A DNA stretch of 64,000 nt from Streptomyces toxytricini (lineage in GTDB: Bacteria > Actinomycetota > Actinomycetes > Streptomycetales > Streptomycetaceae), in assembly GCF_014649915.1 (NCBI RefSeq), contig NZ_BMTY01000013.1, forward strand, positions 171,747 to 235,746, in the 5' to 3' direction. Positions 56,808 through 64,000 of this stretch are shown piece after piece. The number at the start of each line of letters is the position of its first letter. The stretch's first letter is position 1. Under the pieces are notes generated by a model. It made no database searches and was not told the DNA's origin. It was given only the letters and a program-made list of their open reading frames with translations. Made by a program: the position numbers and the translations under genes.

Positions 56808-59567
56808 TCAGCCGATCCGGGTCAGCTTGCTGCCGATTCCCGGTGCGGCCAGGTCGCTCTTCAGTGTCACGGGAACCTTCACCTGGCTGGCCCCCTCGCC
56901 GACGGTCAGCACGCCGACCTCGGTGCCCGCCGTCGCGGTCTGCGGCAGCTTGGAGTCGCCGTGCGACAGCTTGATGTCGACGGTCAGCGACGGCCAGCCG
57001 ACCGCCTCGACGTCGGCACCGGCCACGACCGGGGTGCGGCCGCCGAGCCCGTCGTCCACGTACCCGACGACGTCGCCCTTCTTCACCACGGCCGCGCTGG
57101 TCAGCGACTTCTGCGTGGCCAGCATGACGTTCTTGCTGGCCGCGATCGCCGTGCCGAGGATCGGTACGCCGTGCTGCCCGAGGACCGCGCCGACGATCAG
57201 CTGCCGGGTCTTGCCGACCTGCTTCTCCGCGGCGAAGAGGAGGTTGCCGCCCGCCTTGCTGGTGGAGCCGGTCTTGATGCCGAGCGAGCCGTTGTACGGC
57301 ACGAGGTCGTTCCAGTTGCGCCACACCTTGCCCGACGGGTCCTGCCAGCTCGGGAGCTTGGTGATCGCGACGAGCTCCGGCATCTCGACGACCTTCAGAC
57401 CCAGCTTGACCTGGTCCTCGGCGGTGCTGACCGTCGTGGCGTCCAGACCCGAGGGGTCCGTGTACGTCGTGTTGGTCATGCCGAGTTCCCTGGCGGTGTC
57501 GTTCATCTTCCTGACGAACGCCTCCTGGTCGCCGCCGGTGTCCCAGCGGGCGAGCAGCCGCGCGACGTTGTTCGCCGACGGGATCATGATCGCGGCGAGG
57601 GCGTCGTACTGCGAGATCTTGCCGCCCTCCTGCAGGGTGTTGACCGTCGACTCGCCCTCGGCGTCCTTCTTGCCGTCCTCGACGGCCGCCTTGTCGACGT
57701 CGATCATCGGACCCTGCTCCCCCTTCTTCAGGGGGTGGTTCTTCAGGATCACGTACGCCGTCATCGTCTTGGCGACGCTGCCGATGGCGATCGGCTTCTG
57801 CTCGCCGAAGGTGCCGACGGTGCCGAGGCCGGAGGCCGCCATGAAGGCCTGGCCCTCCTTGGGCCAGGGCAGGGCCGGGGCGGCGCCCTCGAAGGTGTAC
57901 GACTTCTTCGCGGTCATCGTGAGCTTCGGCTCGGGCAGCGGGCGGACCAGCTGCACGACCGACAGGATGACGGCGAGGAGCACGACGAGCGGCGCGTAGA
58001 TCTTGACCCGGCGCACGAAGGTGCGCATCGGGGTCGGCGGCGGGGGCGGGTTGTTCGTGAGGTCCGCGAGCATGTCGAGCGGCGGCTTCGGCGGCAGCGG
58101 CTGCTGCGTCGTCCGCTCGGTCCGGTCGGAGACGGCCGACGCCGACGCGGCGGCAGCGGCCCCCGGGACGGCGGTCTTCGGCGCGGCGGCCTTGGACGCG
58201 GCGGCCTTGGACGCGGCGGCCTTGGGCGCGGCGGCCTTGGGCGCGGCGGCCTTGGGCGCGGCGGCCTTGGGCGCGGGAGCCTTCGGCGGCGGTACGGGGC
58301 CCCGCGCGGGGGCGTCCGGCTTCGCCGGACCGTCGTCCGTCCGCAGCGGCACGAACGTGCTCGCCTTCTCCCCGCCTTCCGACTTCGGCGGTACGGGGCG
58401 CTCGGCGACGGGCTTGTCGGCCGCGGGAGCGGCGGGGGCGGCGGGGGGCTTGACGGCGCGGAAGACGGCGGTGCGCTCGCTGTCCTCCGGCTCCCCGTCG
58501 GCGGGCTTCGCCGCGGCCGGGGCGGAAGCGGAACCGGACGCCTTGCCGGCCTCGGCGGCCGGCGGCTTGACCGCACGGAAGACGGCGGTGCGCTCACTGT
58601 CCTCGGAAGCCCCGTCGCCGGACGTCGCCGCGGCGGACTCGCGCCCCGCAGCGCCGGCGGCGGCCGCGGCGGGGCCACCGGCCCGACCGGAACCGGAATC
58701 GAGCCGCGGCGCGCGGAACACCGCGGTGCGCTCACTGTCGTCGTTCCCGGACGCGGTGGAAGCGTTGGCAGCCGGCTTCGCGTCAGCGGCGGGCGCGGGC
58801 GCGGACGCGGAACCGGAATCGAACTTCGGGGCCCGGAAGACGGCCGTACGCTCACTGTCGTCGGCACCGCCCGCGGGCTCCGCGGCCTTCTCGGCACCGC
58901 CCTCGGCGGCAGCGTCGGCGCCGCCGGACTTCCCGGCGGGACGCGCCCCGGACCCGGCAGCCCCCCGCTCCTGCGCGGAACCGGAATCGAACACCGGGGC
59001 GCGGAACACGGCGGTGCGCCGGCTGTCGTCAGCGTCGTCCGACTCGGCGGCGGGCTTGCCGGCGGGCTTCTCGGTGGCCTTTGCGGGCGTCTTCGCGGGG
59101 GCCTTGCCGGCGGCCTTCGCGGGCTCCGTCACAGCGGGGGCGTCCGCGGACGCGTCAGCATCTCCCGACTCGTCCGGCTCGTCCGACTCACCCGGCTCAT
59201 CCGACTCGCCGGACTCGCCGGACTCCTTGTCGGCGTCGTCCCCGTTTTCGGCCTCGACCTCCGCGTCAGCCTCGGACGCTGCGGATTCCGCCCGTCCGGA
59301 CGAACCGGCGCGAGACGCGTCGGCGTCCCCCGCGGCCTCGCCCTCGGGCTCGGGCTCTTCTGCCGACTCCCCGGCCGGCTCCGCCTCCGCGGCCTTCCGC
59401 TCCCGTACGGAACCGGACGCCGCTCCCGCCGCGTCCTCGGAGTCGCGGGGACGGAACACGGACAACCTGGGATCCCGTTCCGCAGCGGACTTCGCCGCCC
59501 CCGGCACTGCTTCATCAACCGACTTGTCGGGGGACTCGCCCGCCACCAGTTCCTCCTCGTTCGCCAC
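56808..59567 (-). CDS. D-alanyl-D-alanine carboxypeptidase with long repeat-bearing cytosolic N-terminus
   Basis: A 919-residue protein, about 500 residues longer than usual. Residues about 575-919 are a serine carboxypeptidase of the PBP5/DacA type: Ser597-Val-Ala-Lys600, Ser664-Ala-Asn666, Lys765-Thr-Gly. It trims the terminal D-Ala of peptidoglycan stem peptides. One membrane segment (about 520-541), preceded by RRVK, puts the first 515 residues in the cytosol. They are acidic and disordered, contain five (D/E)DS(E/R)RTAVFRA repeats (TAVFRA at 185, 241, 281, 327, 366) and a Lys/Ala/Pro run (about 425-465). The repeats resemble the GarA/OdhI phosphorylation motif. It may match the spore-wall enzyme SCO4439; not tested. 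Confidence 0.93.
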   Translation of the reverse strand: MANEEELVAGESPDKSVDEAVPGAAKSAAERDPRLSVFRPRDSEDAAGAASGSVRERKAAEAEPAGESAEEPEPEGEAAGDADASRAGSSGRAESAASEADAEVEAENGDDADKESGESGESDEPGESDEPDESGDADASADAPAVTEPAKAAGKAPAKTPAKATEKPAGKPAAESDDADDSRRTAVFRAPVFDSGSAQERGAAGSGARPAGKSGGADAAAEGGAEKAAEPAGGADDSERTAVFRAPKFDSGSASAPAPAADAKPAANASTASGNDDSERTAVFRAPRLDSGSGRAGGPAAAAAGAAGRESAAATSGDGASEDSERTAVFRAVKPPAAEAGKASGSASAPAAAKPADGEPEDSERTAVFRAVKPPAAPAAPAADKPVAERPVPPKSEGGEKASTFVPLRTDDGPAKPDAPARGPVPPPKAPAPKAAAPKAAAPKAAAPKAAASKAAASKAAAPKTAVPGAAAAASASAVSDRTERTTQQPLPPKPPLDMLADLTNNPPPPPTPMRTFVRRVKIYAPLVVLLAVILSVVQLVRPLPEPKLTMTAKKSYTFEGAAPALPWPKEGQAFMAASGLGTVGTFGEQKPIAIGSVAKTMTAYVILKNHPLKKGEQGPMIDVDKAAVEDGKKDAEGESTVNTLQEGGKISQYDALAAIMIPSANNVARLLARWDTGGDQEAFVRKMNDTARELGMTNTTYTDPSGLDATTVSTAEDQVKLGLKVVEMPELVAITKLPSWQDPSGKVWRNWNDLVPYNGSLGIKTGSTSKAGGNLLFAAEKQVGKTRQLIVGAVLGQHGVPILGTAIAASKNVMLATQKSLTSAAVVKKGDVVGYVDDGLGGRTPVVAGADVEAVGWPSLTVDIKLSHGDSKLPQTATAGTEVGVLTVGEGASQVKVPVTLKSDLAAPGIGSKLTRIG

Positions 59568-59738
59568 CGCGTCGCGTCCGGCTGTCCGAATGTCTAACAG
59601 TGTCCCGTCTCGGGGGCATCGCCCTCGCCCTAGACGAGAACGACATAGCTGCCGGTTCCCCTACAAAGCGACCAGGCACTCTCGACAGATGAATGTGAGA
59701 GGGGTCACCCTGTCACTCATCCACGCGGGGAGGCATGG

Positions 59739-60476
59739 ATGGGCAGGAGCCGCAGAACAATTCCGGAGGAGCTTCTGCTGCTCGCTTTGGACCCGGCCAC
59801 GGGTACCACGGCGCAGCCGCAGTCGCTCGACCTCGGCCTGGCCGGGGCACAGCTAGTGGAGCTGGCTCTGGCAGGACGGATAGCCCCTGACGGGGATCGT
59901 ATCGCCGTGGTGATGCCGCGGCCGACAGGAGATCCGACACTGGACTCCGCACTGGAACTGCTGCGCAGGCGCGGCAGTCCGGTACGGGCGGTCCACTGGA
60001 TCGGCGGGCCCCGGCTGGGGCTGCGCCAGATCTACCTCGCGCACCTGGAGCGCTGCGGCATGGTGCATGCCGTCGCGGGCCAGATGTGCGGAGTGCTGCC
60101 GACGACGCGCTACCAGGCGACGGACACGGCGATCAGCCGGGAGATCCGAGCCCGGCTCGACAGTGCGATCCGCACCGGCGTACCGCCGGACCCGCGGACC
60201 GCGGCGCTCGCCGCGCTGGCCCACGCGGTCGGCCTCGGCAAGCACCTGTACCCCGGCAACGAGGGGCGGTCGTCCAGGTCCCGGCTGCGGGACCTGATCC
60301 GGCACGACCCGATGGGCGGCCTCGTGGCGCACGCCGTGATGGACGTCCAGAACGGGGTGGCGGCGCAGCCGCGCCGCGAGCGGGCGTCCGCCGCGCAGGC
60401 GGCGCGTCCCACGGCGAACGCTGTTCCGATGCAGCCGCGCCGCGCGGGTGCGATGGAGCGCGTCGCCGCCCACTGA
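59739..60476 (+). CDS. GPP34 (Golgi phosphoprotein 3-like) family protein
   Basis: A 245-residue member of the GPP34/GOLPH3 family: IPEELLLLALDPATGTTAQP at the N-terminus, LGLAGAQLVELALAGRIAPD, and DPRTAALAALAHAVGLGKHL in the C-terminal half. In eukaryotes GOLPH3 binds phosphatidylinositol 4-phosphate; the many Streptomyces copies have no settled role, and membrane association is expected. The C-terminal 35 residues are Arg/Ala-rich. ATG 59739 has GGGGAGGC upstream. It diverges from the carboxypeptidase gene across 171 bases. Confidence 0.9.
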   Translation: MGRSRRTIPEELLLLALDPATGTTAQPQSLDLGLAGAQLVELALAGRIAPDGDRIAVVMPRPTGDPTLDSALELLRRRGSPVRAVHWIGGPRLGLRQIYLAHLERCGMVHAVAGQMCGVLPTTRYQATDTAISREIRARLDSAIRTGVPPDPRTAALAALAHAVGLGKHLYPGNEGRSSRSRLRDLIRHDPMGGLVAHAVMDVQNGVAAQPRRERASAAQAARPTANAVPMQPRRAGAMERVAAH

Positions 60477-60530
60477 GCGGCCGCGGAACGGCCGCTGAAC
60501 GGCCGCGGGGCGACCGCGGAACGGCCGCTC
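60475..60530. repeat. Nested GGCCGC direct/inverted repeats
   Basis: Four copies of a CGGCCGC/CGACCGC-type unit spaced by GGAA or TGAA, framed by GAGCGGCCG and CGGCCGCTC. It starts at the GPP34 stop codon and can fold into several hairpins, perhaps a terminator. Confidence 0.6.
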
Positions 60531-60870
60531 GGCCACCACTGCTCCACCCCTGCACCAGGAACCACACCGGCACCACCACGCACCGCGGCATCACCTGAAC
60601 CACCGCACACACGCAGATCCACAGCTCCACCGCACCACCACCGCACCGCCACCGCACCGCCAGCACCCCGACCGGCCCCCCCCTTGACGGCCCGGTCCGG
60701 GAGCCGCCCGGTGCCCGCGGGGCGGCGGGGCCGGTCCGCCCGGCCTCCGCCGTCCCGCACGCCTGTCTTTCCGTGCAGTTCTCCGGCGCAGCCCCGCCCT
60801 TCGGTGGCAGTCTGCTCCCCATCAGGCACGCAGAGAGACAGATCCAGAAGAAGGCGGAGGTGCCGTTCAC
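60477..60870. other. 394-base region before the XRE gene
   Basis: No gene. After the GGCCGC repeats, about 60530-60670 is strongly C/A-biased, with many CACCGC and CACCAC units and few G on the plus strand. The XRE promoter is expected at about 60780-60850; no confident boxes seen. GGCGGAGGTG lies before the GTG. Confidence 0.6.
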
Positions 60871-61755
60871 GTGGCGTCCAATGTCAATCCCACCGTCCGA
60901 CGCCGCCGACTGGGCATGGAGTTGCGCAAGCTCCGCGAGGACAAGGGCATGACGGCCGAACAGGTCGCCGAGCGCCTCCTCGTCTCCCAGTCCAAGATCA
61001 GCAGGCTGGAGAACGGCCGCCGGTCCATCAGCCAGCGCGACGTCCGCGACTTGTGCGACGTGTACGAGGTCGAGGACCGCCGGCTCGTCGACTCGCTCAT
61101 GCAGATGGCCAAGGACTCGCGCCAGCAGGGCTGGTGGCACGCCTTCGGGGACATCCCGTACAGCGTCTACATCGGCCTGGAGACCGACGCGGCGAGCCTG
61201 CGCACGTACGAGCCGCAGATGGTGCCGGGCCTGCTCCAGACCCCGGAGTACGCGCACGCCCTGATCCGCGGGGCGGTGCCGGAGACCTCGCCGGCCGACG
61301 TCGAGAAGCGCGTGCAGGTGCGCATGCACCGGCAGAAGCGCCTGTCGGAGACGGACAACAACAACCCCGAGGTGGGGCCGCTGCGGCTGTGGGCCGTCAT
61401 CGACGAGGCGGCGCTGCGCCGGCGCGTGGGCGACGCGCAGCTGATGGCACGGCAGCTGGAGTTCCTGATAGAGCAGTCGGAACAACCGCACGTCACCGTG
61501 CAGGTGATGCCGTTCGGGATGGGCGCGCACCCGGGGATGACCGGGCAGTACGCGATCCTCGAGTTCCCGGACGCGACCGATTCGACGGTCGTCTACATCG
61601 AGGGCGTGACGAGCGACCTGTACCTGGAGAAGGCGAACGACGTCCAGATGTACAGCGTCATGTACGAGCACCTGCGCGCGCAGGCCCTGAACGTCGAGCA
61701 GACCCGCGAGTTCATCGCCGGCATCATCGATGATTTCGGAGGCAAGAACCGGTAA
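60871..61755 (+). CDS. XRE-family regulator with DUF5753 domain
   Basis: A 294-residue regulator: helix-turn-helix at about 10-65 (ELRKLREDKGMTAEQVAERL, VSQSKISRLENGRRSISQRD) and a C-terminal DUF5753 domain (IGLETDAASLRTYEPQMVPG, LLQTPEYAHALIR; EQPHVTVQVMPFGMGAHPGM). This is the WhiJ-like group of Streptomyces, usually paired with DUF397 proteins. GTG 60871 has GGCGGAGGTG upstream. The DUF397 gene follows 198 bases later. XRE/DUF397 pairs such as Scr1/Scr2 were reported to affect antibiotic production (from memory). Confidence 0.95.
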   Translation: MASNVNPTVRRRRLGMELRKLREDKGMTAEQVAERLLVSQSKISRLENGRRSISQRDVRDLCDVYEVEDRRLVDSLMQMAKDSRQQGWWHAFGDIPYSVYIGLETDAASLRTYEPQMVPGLLQTPEYAHALIRGAVPETSPADVEKRVQVRMHRQKRLSETDNNNPEVGPLRLWAVIDEAALRRRVGDAQLMARQLEFLIEQSEQPHVTVQVMPFGMGAHPGMTGQYAILEFPDATDSTVVYIEGVTSDLYLEKANDVQMYSVMYEHLRAQALNVEQTREFIAGIIDDFGGKNR

Positions 61756-61953
61756 AAGCAGGACGAACCGGGCAGATGGCGAGTAAGGCCGGGCACCGTA
61801 CACCGTCACTCCCCGGCCACAGAAGGCCTGAATGGAATATGCCACTCGGTCGGGTGAATGACCTCTTCGCCCTCCGGAAGGTGCCGGTAGCGTCGATCAC
61901 GTCGGCCAGGGGAACCCACCCACCTGGCACTACTCGCTGAACCGGAGAGAATC

Positions 61954-62166
61954 ATGGCTATTCGTCAGGGCGCCACGGACAACTGGACCAAGTCCTCCTA
62001 CTCCGGCGGGAACGGCGCCTGCGTCGAGGTCAAGTCCCCCGTCGTGGAGGCCATCGCGGTCCGCGACTCGAAGGTGCAGGACGGTCCCTCGCTCACCTTC
62101 GCGCCGGGCTCCTGGACCTCGTTCGTCACCGGCGTCACCGAGGGCGCGCTCGGCCGCCTCGCCTAA
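61954..62166 (+). CDS. DUF397 small protein
   Basis: A 70-residue DUF397 protein: NWTKSSYSGGNGACVEVKSP, AIAVRDSKVQDGPSLTFAPG and SWTSFVTGV are all typical. These proteins accompany XRE/DUF5753 regulators, like BldB/WhiJ partners, and may act as antagonist or ligand. CGGAGAGAATC precedes ATG 61954. It forms a pair with the upstream gene. Confidence 0.95.
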   Translation: MAIRQGATDNWTKSSYSGGNGACVEVKSPVVEAIAVRDSKVQDGPSLTFAPGSWTSFVTGVTEGALGRLA

Positions 62167-62503
62167 ACGTTACGGCGGCCACGCCCGGCCGCTTCCACCC
62201 CCACCCCACCCCCACCACCCCCACCCACCACGACGAGACCGGAGCACCGGAACCCGGCGAACGCCGGATCCGGACCGCCAGGCCCCGGAACAACCGCACA
62301 GCGCATCGACAGAAGCCCTCTCGACCGGCCCGCCGTCCTGGCCGAGGGGGCTCCGTCGTGTTTGGGGGGCGGCTGGAACCGGCACGACGCCAGACCCGGC
62401 ACGACCGGCCGCCGTTCACTCCTCGAACGCATGGGTGCTGCTTACACGTACCGCTCCTAGGATGTGCGCACCCGAACCGACCCCCCGCGAGGAGCCGCCC
62501 GCC
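62167..62503. other. 337-base region before the aminotransferase
   Basis: No gene. A polypyrimidine CACCC-rich tract at about 62196-62232 follows the DUF397 stop; the rest has no open frame with good codon bias. The promoter of the aminotransferase probably lies near TTACACG/TAGGAT (62440-62465), but spacing is not canonical. Confidence 0.55.
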
Positions 62504-63730
62504 ATGACCGCCACCGCCTCGGCCGCCACCGCCGCCTCCGCGCCCGCGCCCGCCGTCCAGCCGCCGCCGTTCGCCGCACGCGCCACCGCCGTCGGCGGCT
62601 CGCCGGTCCGGGAGATCCTCGCCCTCACCGAACGCCCCGGCGTCGTGTCCTTCGCCGGCGGCCTGCCCGCGCCCGAACTCTTCGACACCGACGGGCTGCG
62701 CGCCGCCTACGACGCCGCGTTCGCGACCTCCGCCGCGCGGGCCCTCCAGTACTCCACCACCGAAGGCGCACCCGAGCTGCGCCGGGCCGTCGCCGAACGG
62801 GCCACCGCCCGCGGCCTCGCCACCACCGCCGACGACGTCCTCGTCACCACCGGGTCGCAGCAGGCGCTGACCCTCATCACCGCCACCCTCGTCGAGCCGG
62901 GCGACACCGTCCTCGTCGAGAACCCCACCTACCTCGCCGCCCTCCAGGCCTTCGGCCTGGCCGGCGCCCGCGTCATACCCGTGCCCTGCGACGAGCAGGG
63001 CATCCTGCCCGACGCCCTGGAGGAGATCGTCCGCCGGGAGCGCCCGAAGCTCCTGTACTGCATCCCCACCTTCCAGAACCCCACCGGCCGCACCCTCCCC
63101 GCCGCCCGCCGGGCCGCGGTGGCCCAGGTCGCGGCCCGCCTGGGCCTGTGGCTGGTCGAGGACGACCCGTACGGCGACCTCCGCTTCGAGGGCGACGAAG
63201 TGCCGTGGCTCGCCGCGCACCCGGGCGCGGAGGACCGCACGGCGCTGCTGGGCAGCTTCTCGAAGATCATGGCGCCGGGACTGCGCCTCGGCTGGCTCCG
63301 CGCCCCCGCCGCCCTGCGGCGGGCGGCGGTCGTCGCGAAGCAGGCGGCCGACCTGCACACGTCGACGGTGGACCAGCTGGCCGCCGCCCACTACCTCTCC
63401 GCCGCCGACCTCGACGCCCACATAGCCACCGTCCGCGACGCCTACCGCATCCGCCGCGACGCCCTCCTGGCCGGCCTGGGCGAGGCGCTCCCGCAGGGCT
63501 CGCAGTGGAACCGCCCGGAGGGTGGCATGTTCGTCTGGGCCCGCCTCCCGGAGGGCCACGACGCGACGGCGTTGCTGAAGCGCGCGGTGGCGAAGGACGT
63601 CGCGTTTGTGCCCGGCGCACCCTTCTATACAGGCACTCCGGATGCGCGGACCTTGCGGCTGTCGTTCACGACGCACACGGCGGAGGAGATCGCGGTGGGG
63701 CTGGAGCGGCTGAGGGCGGCGGTGGGCTGA
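62504..63730 (+). CDS. PLP-dependent aminotransferase, class I/II (MocR/LysN-like)
   Basis: A 408-residue fold-type I aminotransferase. The PLP lysine is Lys254 in GSFSKIMAPGLRLGW; QNPTG (about 191-195) and EDDPYGDL (219-226) hold the cofactor-binding Asn and Asp/Tyr. VSFAGGLPAPELFD and YSTTEGAPELRRAVAE resemble 2-aminoadipate/aromatic aminotransferases. ATG 62504 has GAGGAGCC upstream; the open frame extends 23 codons further. The first 20 residues are an Ala/Pro extension. Substrate cannot be fixed. Confidence 0.93.
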   Translation: MTATASAATAASAPAPAVQPPPFAARATAVGGSPVREILALTERPGVVSFAGGLPAPELFDTDGLRAAYDAAFATSAARALQYSTTEGAPELRRAVAERATARGLATTADDVLVTTGSQQALTLITATLVEPGDTVLVENPTYLAALQAFGLAGARVIPVPCDEQGILPDALEEIVRRERPKLLYCIPTFQNPTGRTLPAARRAAVAQVAARLGLWLVEDDPYGDLRFEGDEVPWLAAHPGAEDRTALLGSFSKIMAPGLRLGWLRAPAALRRAAVVAKQAADLHTSTVDQLAAAHYLSAADLDAHIATVRDAYRIRRDALLAGLGEALPQGSQWNRPEGGMFVWARLPEGHDATALLKRAVAKDVAFVPGAPFYTGTPDARTLRLSFTTHTAEEIAVGLERLRAAVG

Positions 63731-63789
63731 GGGGGCGGTTGTACGGGAGCCCCGGGCTCGGGGTCGGGGGGCGACGGCGGGGTGGGGGC

Positions 63790-63879
63790 GGCGGGGTGGG
63801 GGCGGCGGGAGCCGAGGGCTCGGCGCTGGAAGGCGGCGGGGTGGGGGCGGCGGAAGCCGACGGCTCGGCGCTGGAAGGC
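63790..63879 (+). repeat. Two 45-base tandem repeats
   Basis: Two 45-base units (63790-63834 and 63835-63879) differ at two positions (GGGAGCCGAGG versus GGAAGCCGACG) and are flanked by partial GGCGGGGTGGGGGC copies. The tract is strongly G-rich on the plus strand and lies 60 bases past the aminotransferase stop. No gene is assigned. Confidence 0.85.
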
Positions 63880-64000
63880 GGCGGCGGGGGCGGCGGTTGG
63901 CGGTAGCCGGTCGGTCGGGATCAGGGAGGTTGCCGGTGGTGTCCCCGGCAGTTGATGGTGTCCGGGGCGGGCCGGTCCCTCAAGGGCGCTCCTCCTTCGT

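Noticed and set aside
63921..63983. Minus-strand TTG frame of 20 codons with AAGGAGGAG upstream at the right edge
   Set aside because: The same bases also read as the end of a minus-strand gene (...TKEERP stop at 63980); too little sequence to decide.

Overview
The window is a high-GC (clearly above 70 %) actinobacterial chromosome segment, almost certainly from a Streptomyces. The evidence is two rodlins and three chaplins, an hrdD-type sigma factor, an XRE/DUF397 regulator pair, a PAS-GAF-SpoIIE phosphatase, GTG/TTG/CTG starts with GGAGG-type ribosome sites, and strong third-position G/C bias. No phage, transposase, CRISPR array or replication origin was recognised.

Layout. 1-4431: molybdenum cofactor genes (GNAT fragment, mogA, moaC, moeA) behind galU on the minus strand, then 5-formyl-THF cyclo-ligase on the plus strand. 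4415-18431: housekeeping and accessory genes: a penicillin-acylase-family hydrolase, a cation/proton antiporter, an MFS exporter, an FmdB zinc ribbon, MTA phosphorylase, a SAF-domain protein, mscL, ltrA, a cytochrome P450, and small secreted proteins. 18530-23919: a SpoIIE-type phosphatase, a small conserved protein, a flavin monooxygenase and an ATP-grasp ligase, all minus. 24053-36678: an exopolysaccharide (EPS) locus. Its minus-strand operon runs DUF3344 secreted protein, GT4, polyprenyl-phosphate sugar transferase, Wzy, Wzx/MurJ-like flippase, polysaccharide deacetylase, GT4, Wzz-like protein and FemAB/CelD-like GNAT, mostly with 2-11 base overlaps or gaps. A secreted GH26 hydrolase faces it. 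37071-41383: an aerial-surface island of two rodlins, two short chaplins, one sortase-anchored chaplin and two other small secreted proteins, followed by VKOR. 42316-50545: DUF6227, two 14-TM MFS exporters, WYL and TetR regulators, hrdD and a LigB dioxygenase. 50828-54451: a secreted M6 protease, a PKD/repeat secreted protein, tRNA-Arg(CCU) and a truncated Uma2 gene. 54540-63730: a membrane protein, an unusual D,D-carboxypeptidase, GPP34, the XRE/DUF397 pair and an aminotransferase.

How it fits together. The centre of the window is a cell-surface region. A Wzx/Wzy-type EPS assembly line is transcribed divergently from a rodlin gene across a 392-base spacer, next to the chaplin/rodlin genes that make the hydrophobic coat of aerial hyphae. 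VKOR, an enzyme that drives disulfide formation, sits just behind the second rodlin; all rodlins and chaplins here carry a Cys pair. Both rodlins have the same BldN-like promoter. Further right, a D,D-carboxypeptidase carries five cytosolic repeats that closely resemble the GarA/OdhI phosphorylation motif. I consider this the most interesting single observation.

Limits: all domain calls are by eye from motifs. No database search was run, and starts marked as inferred are choices among alternatives.
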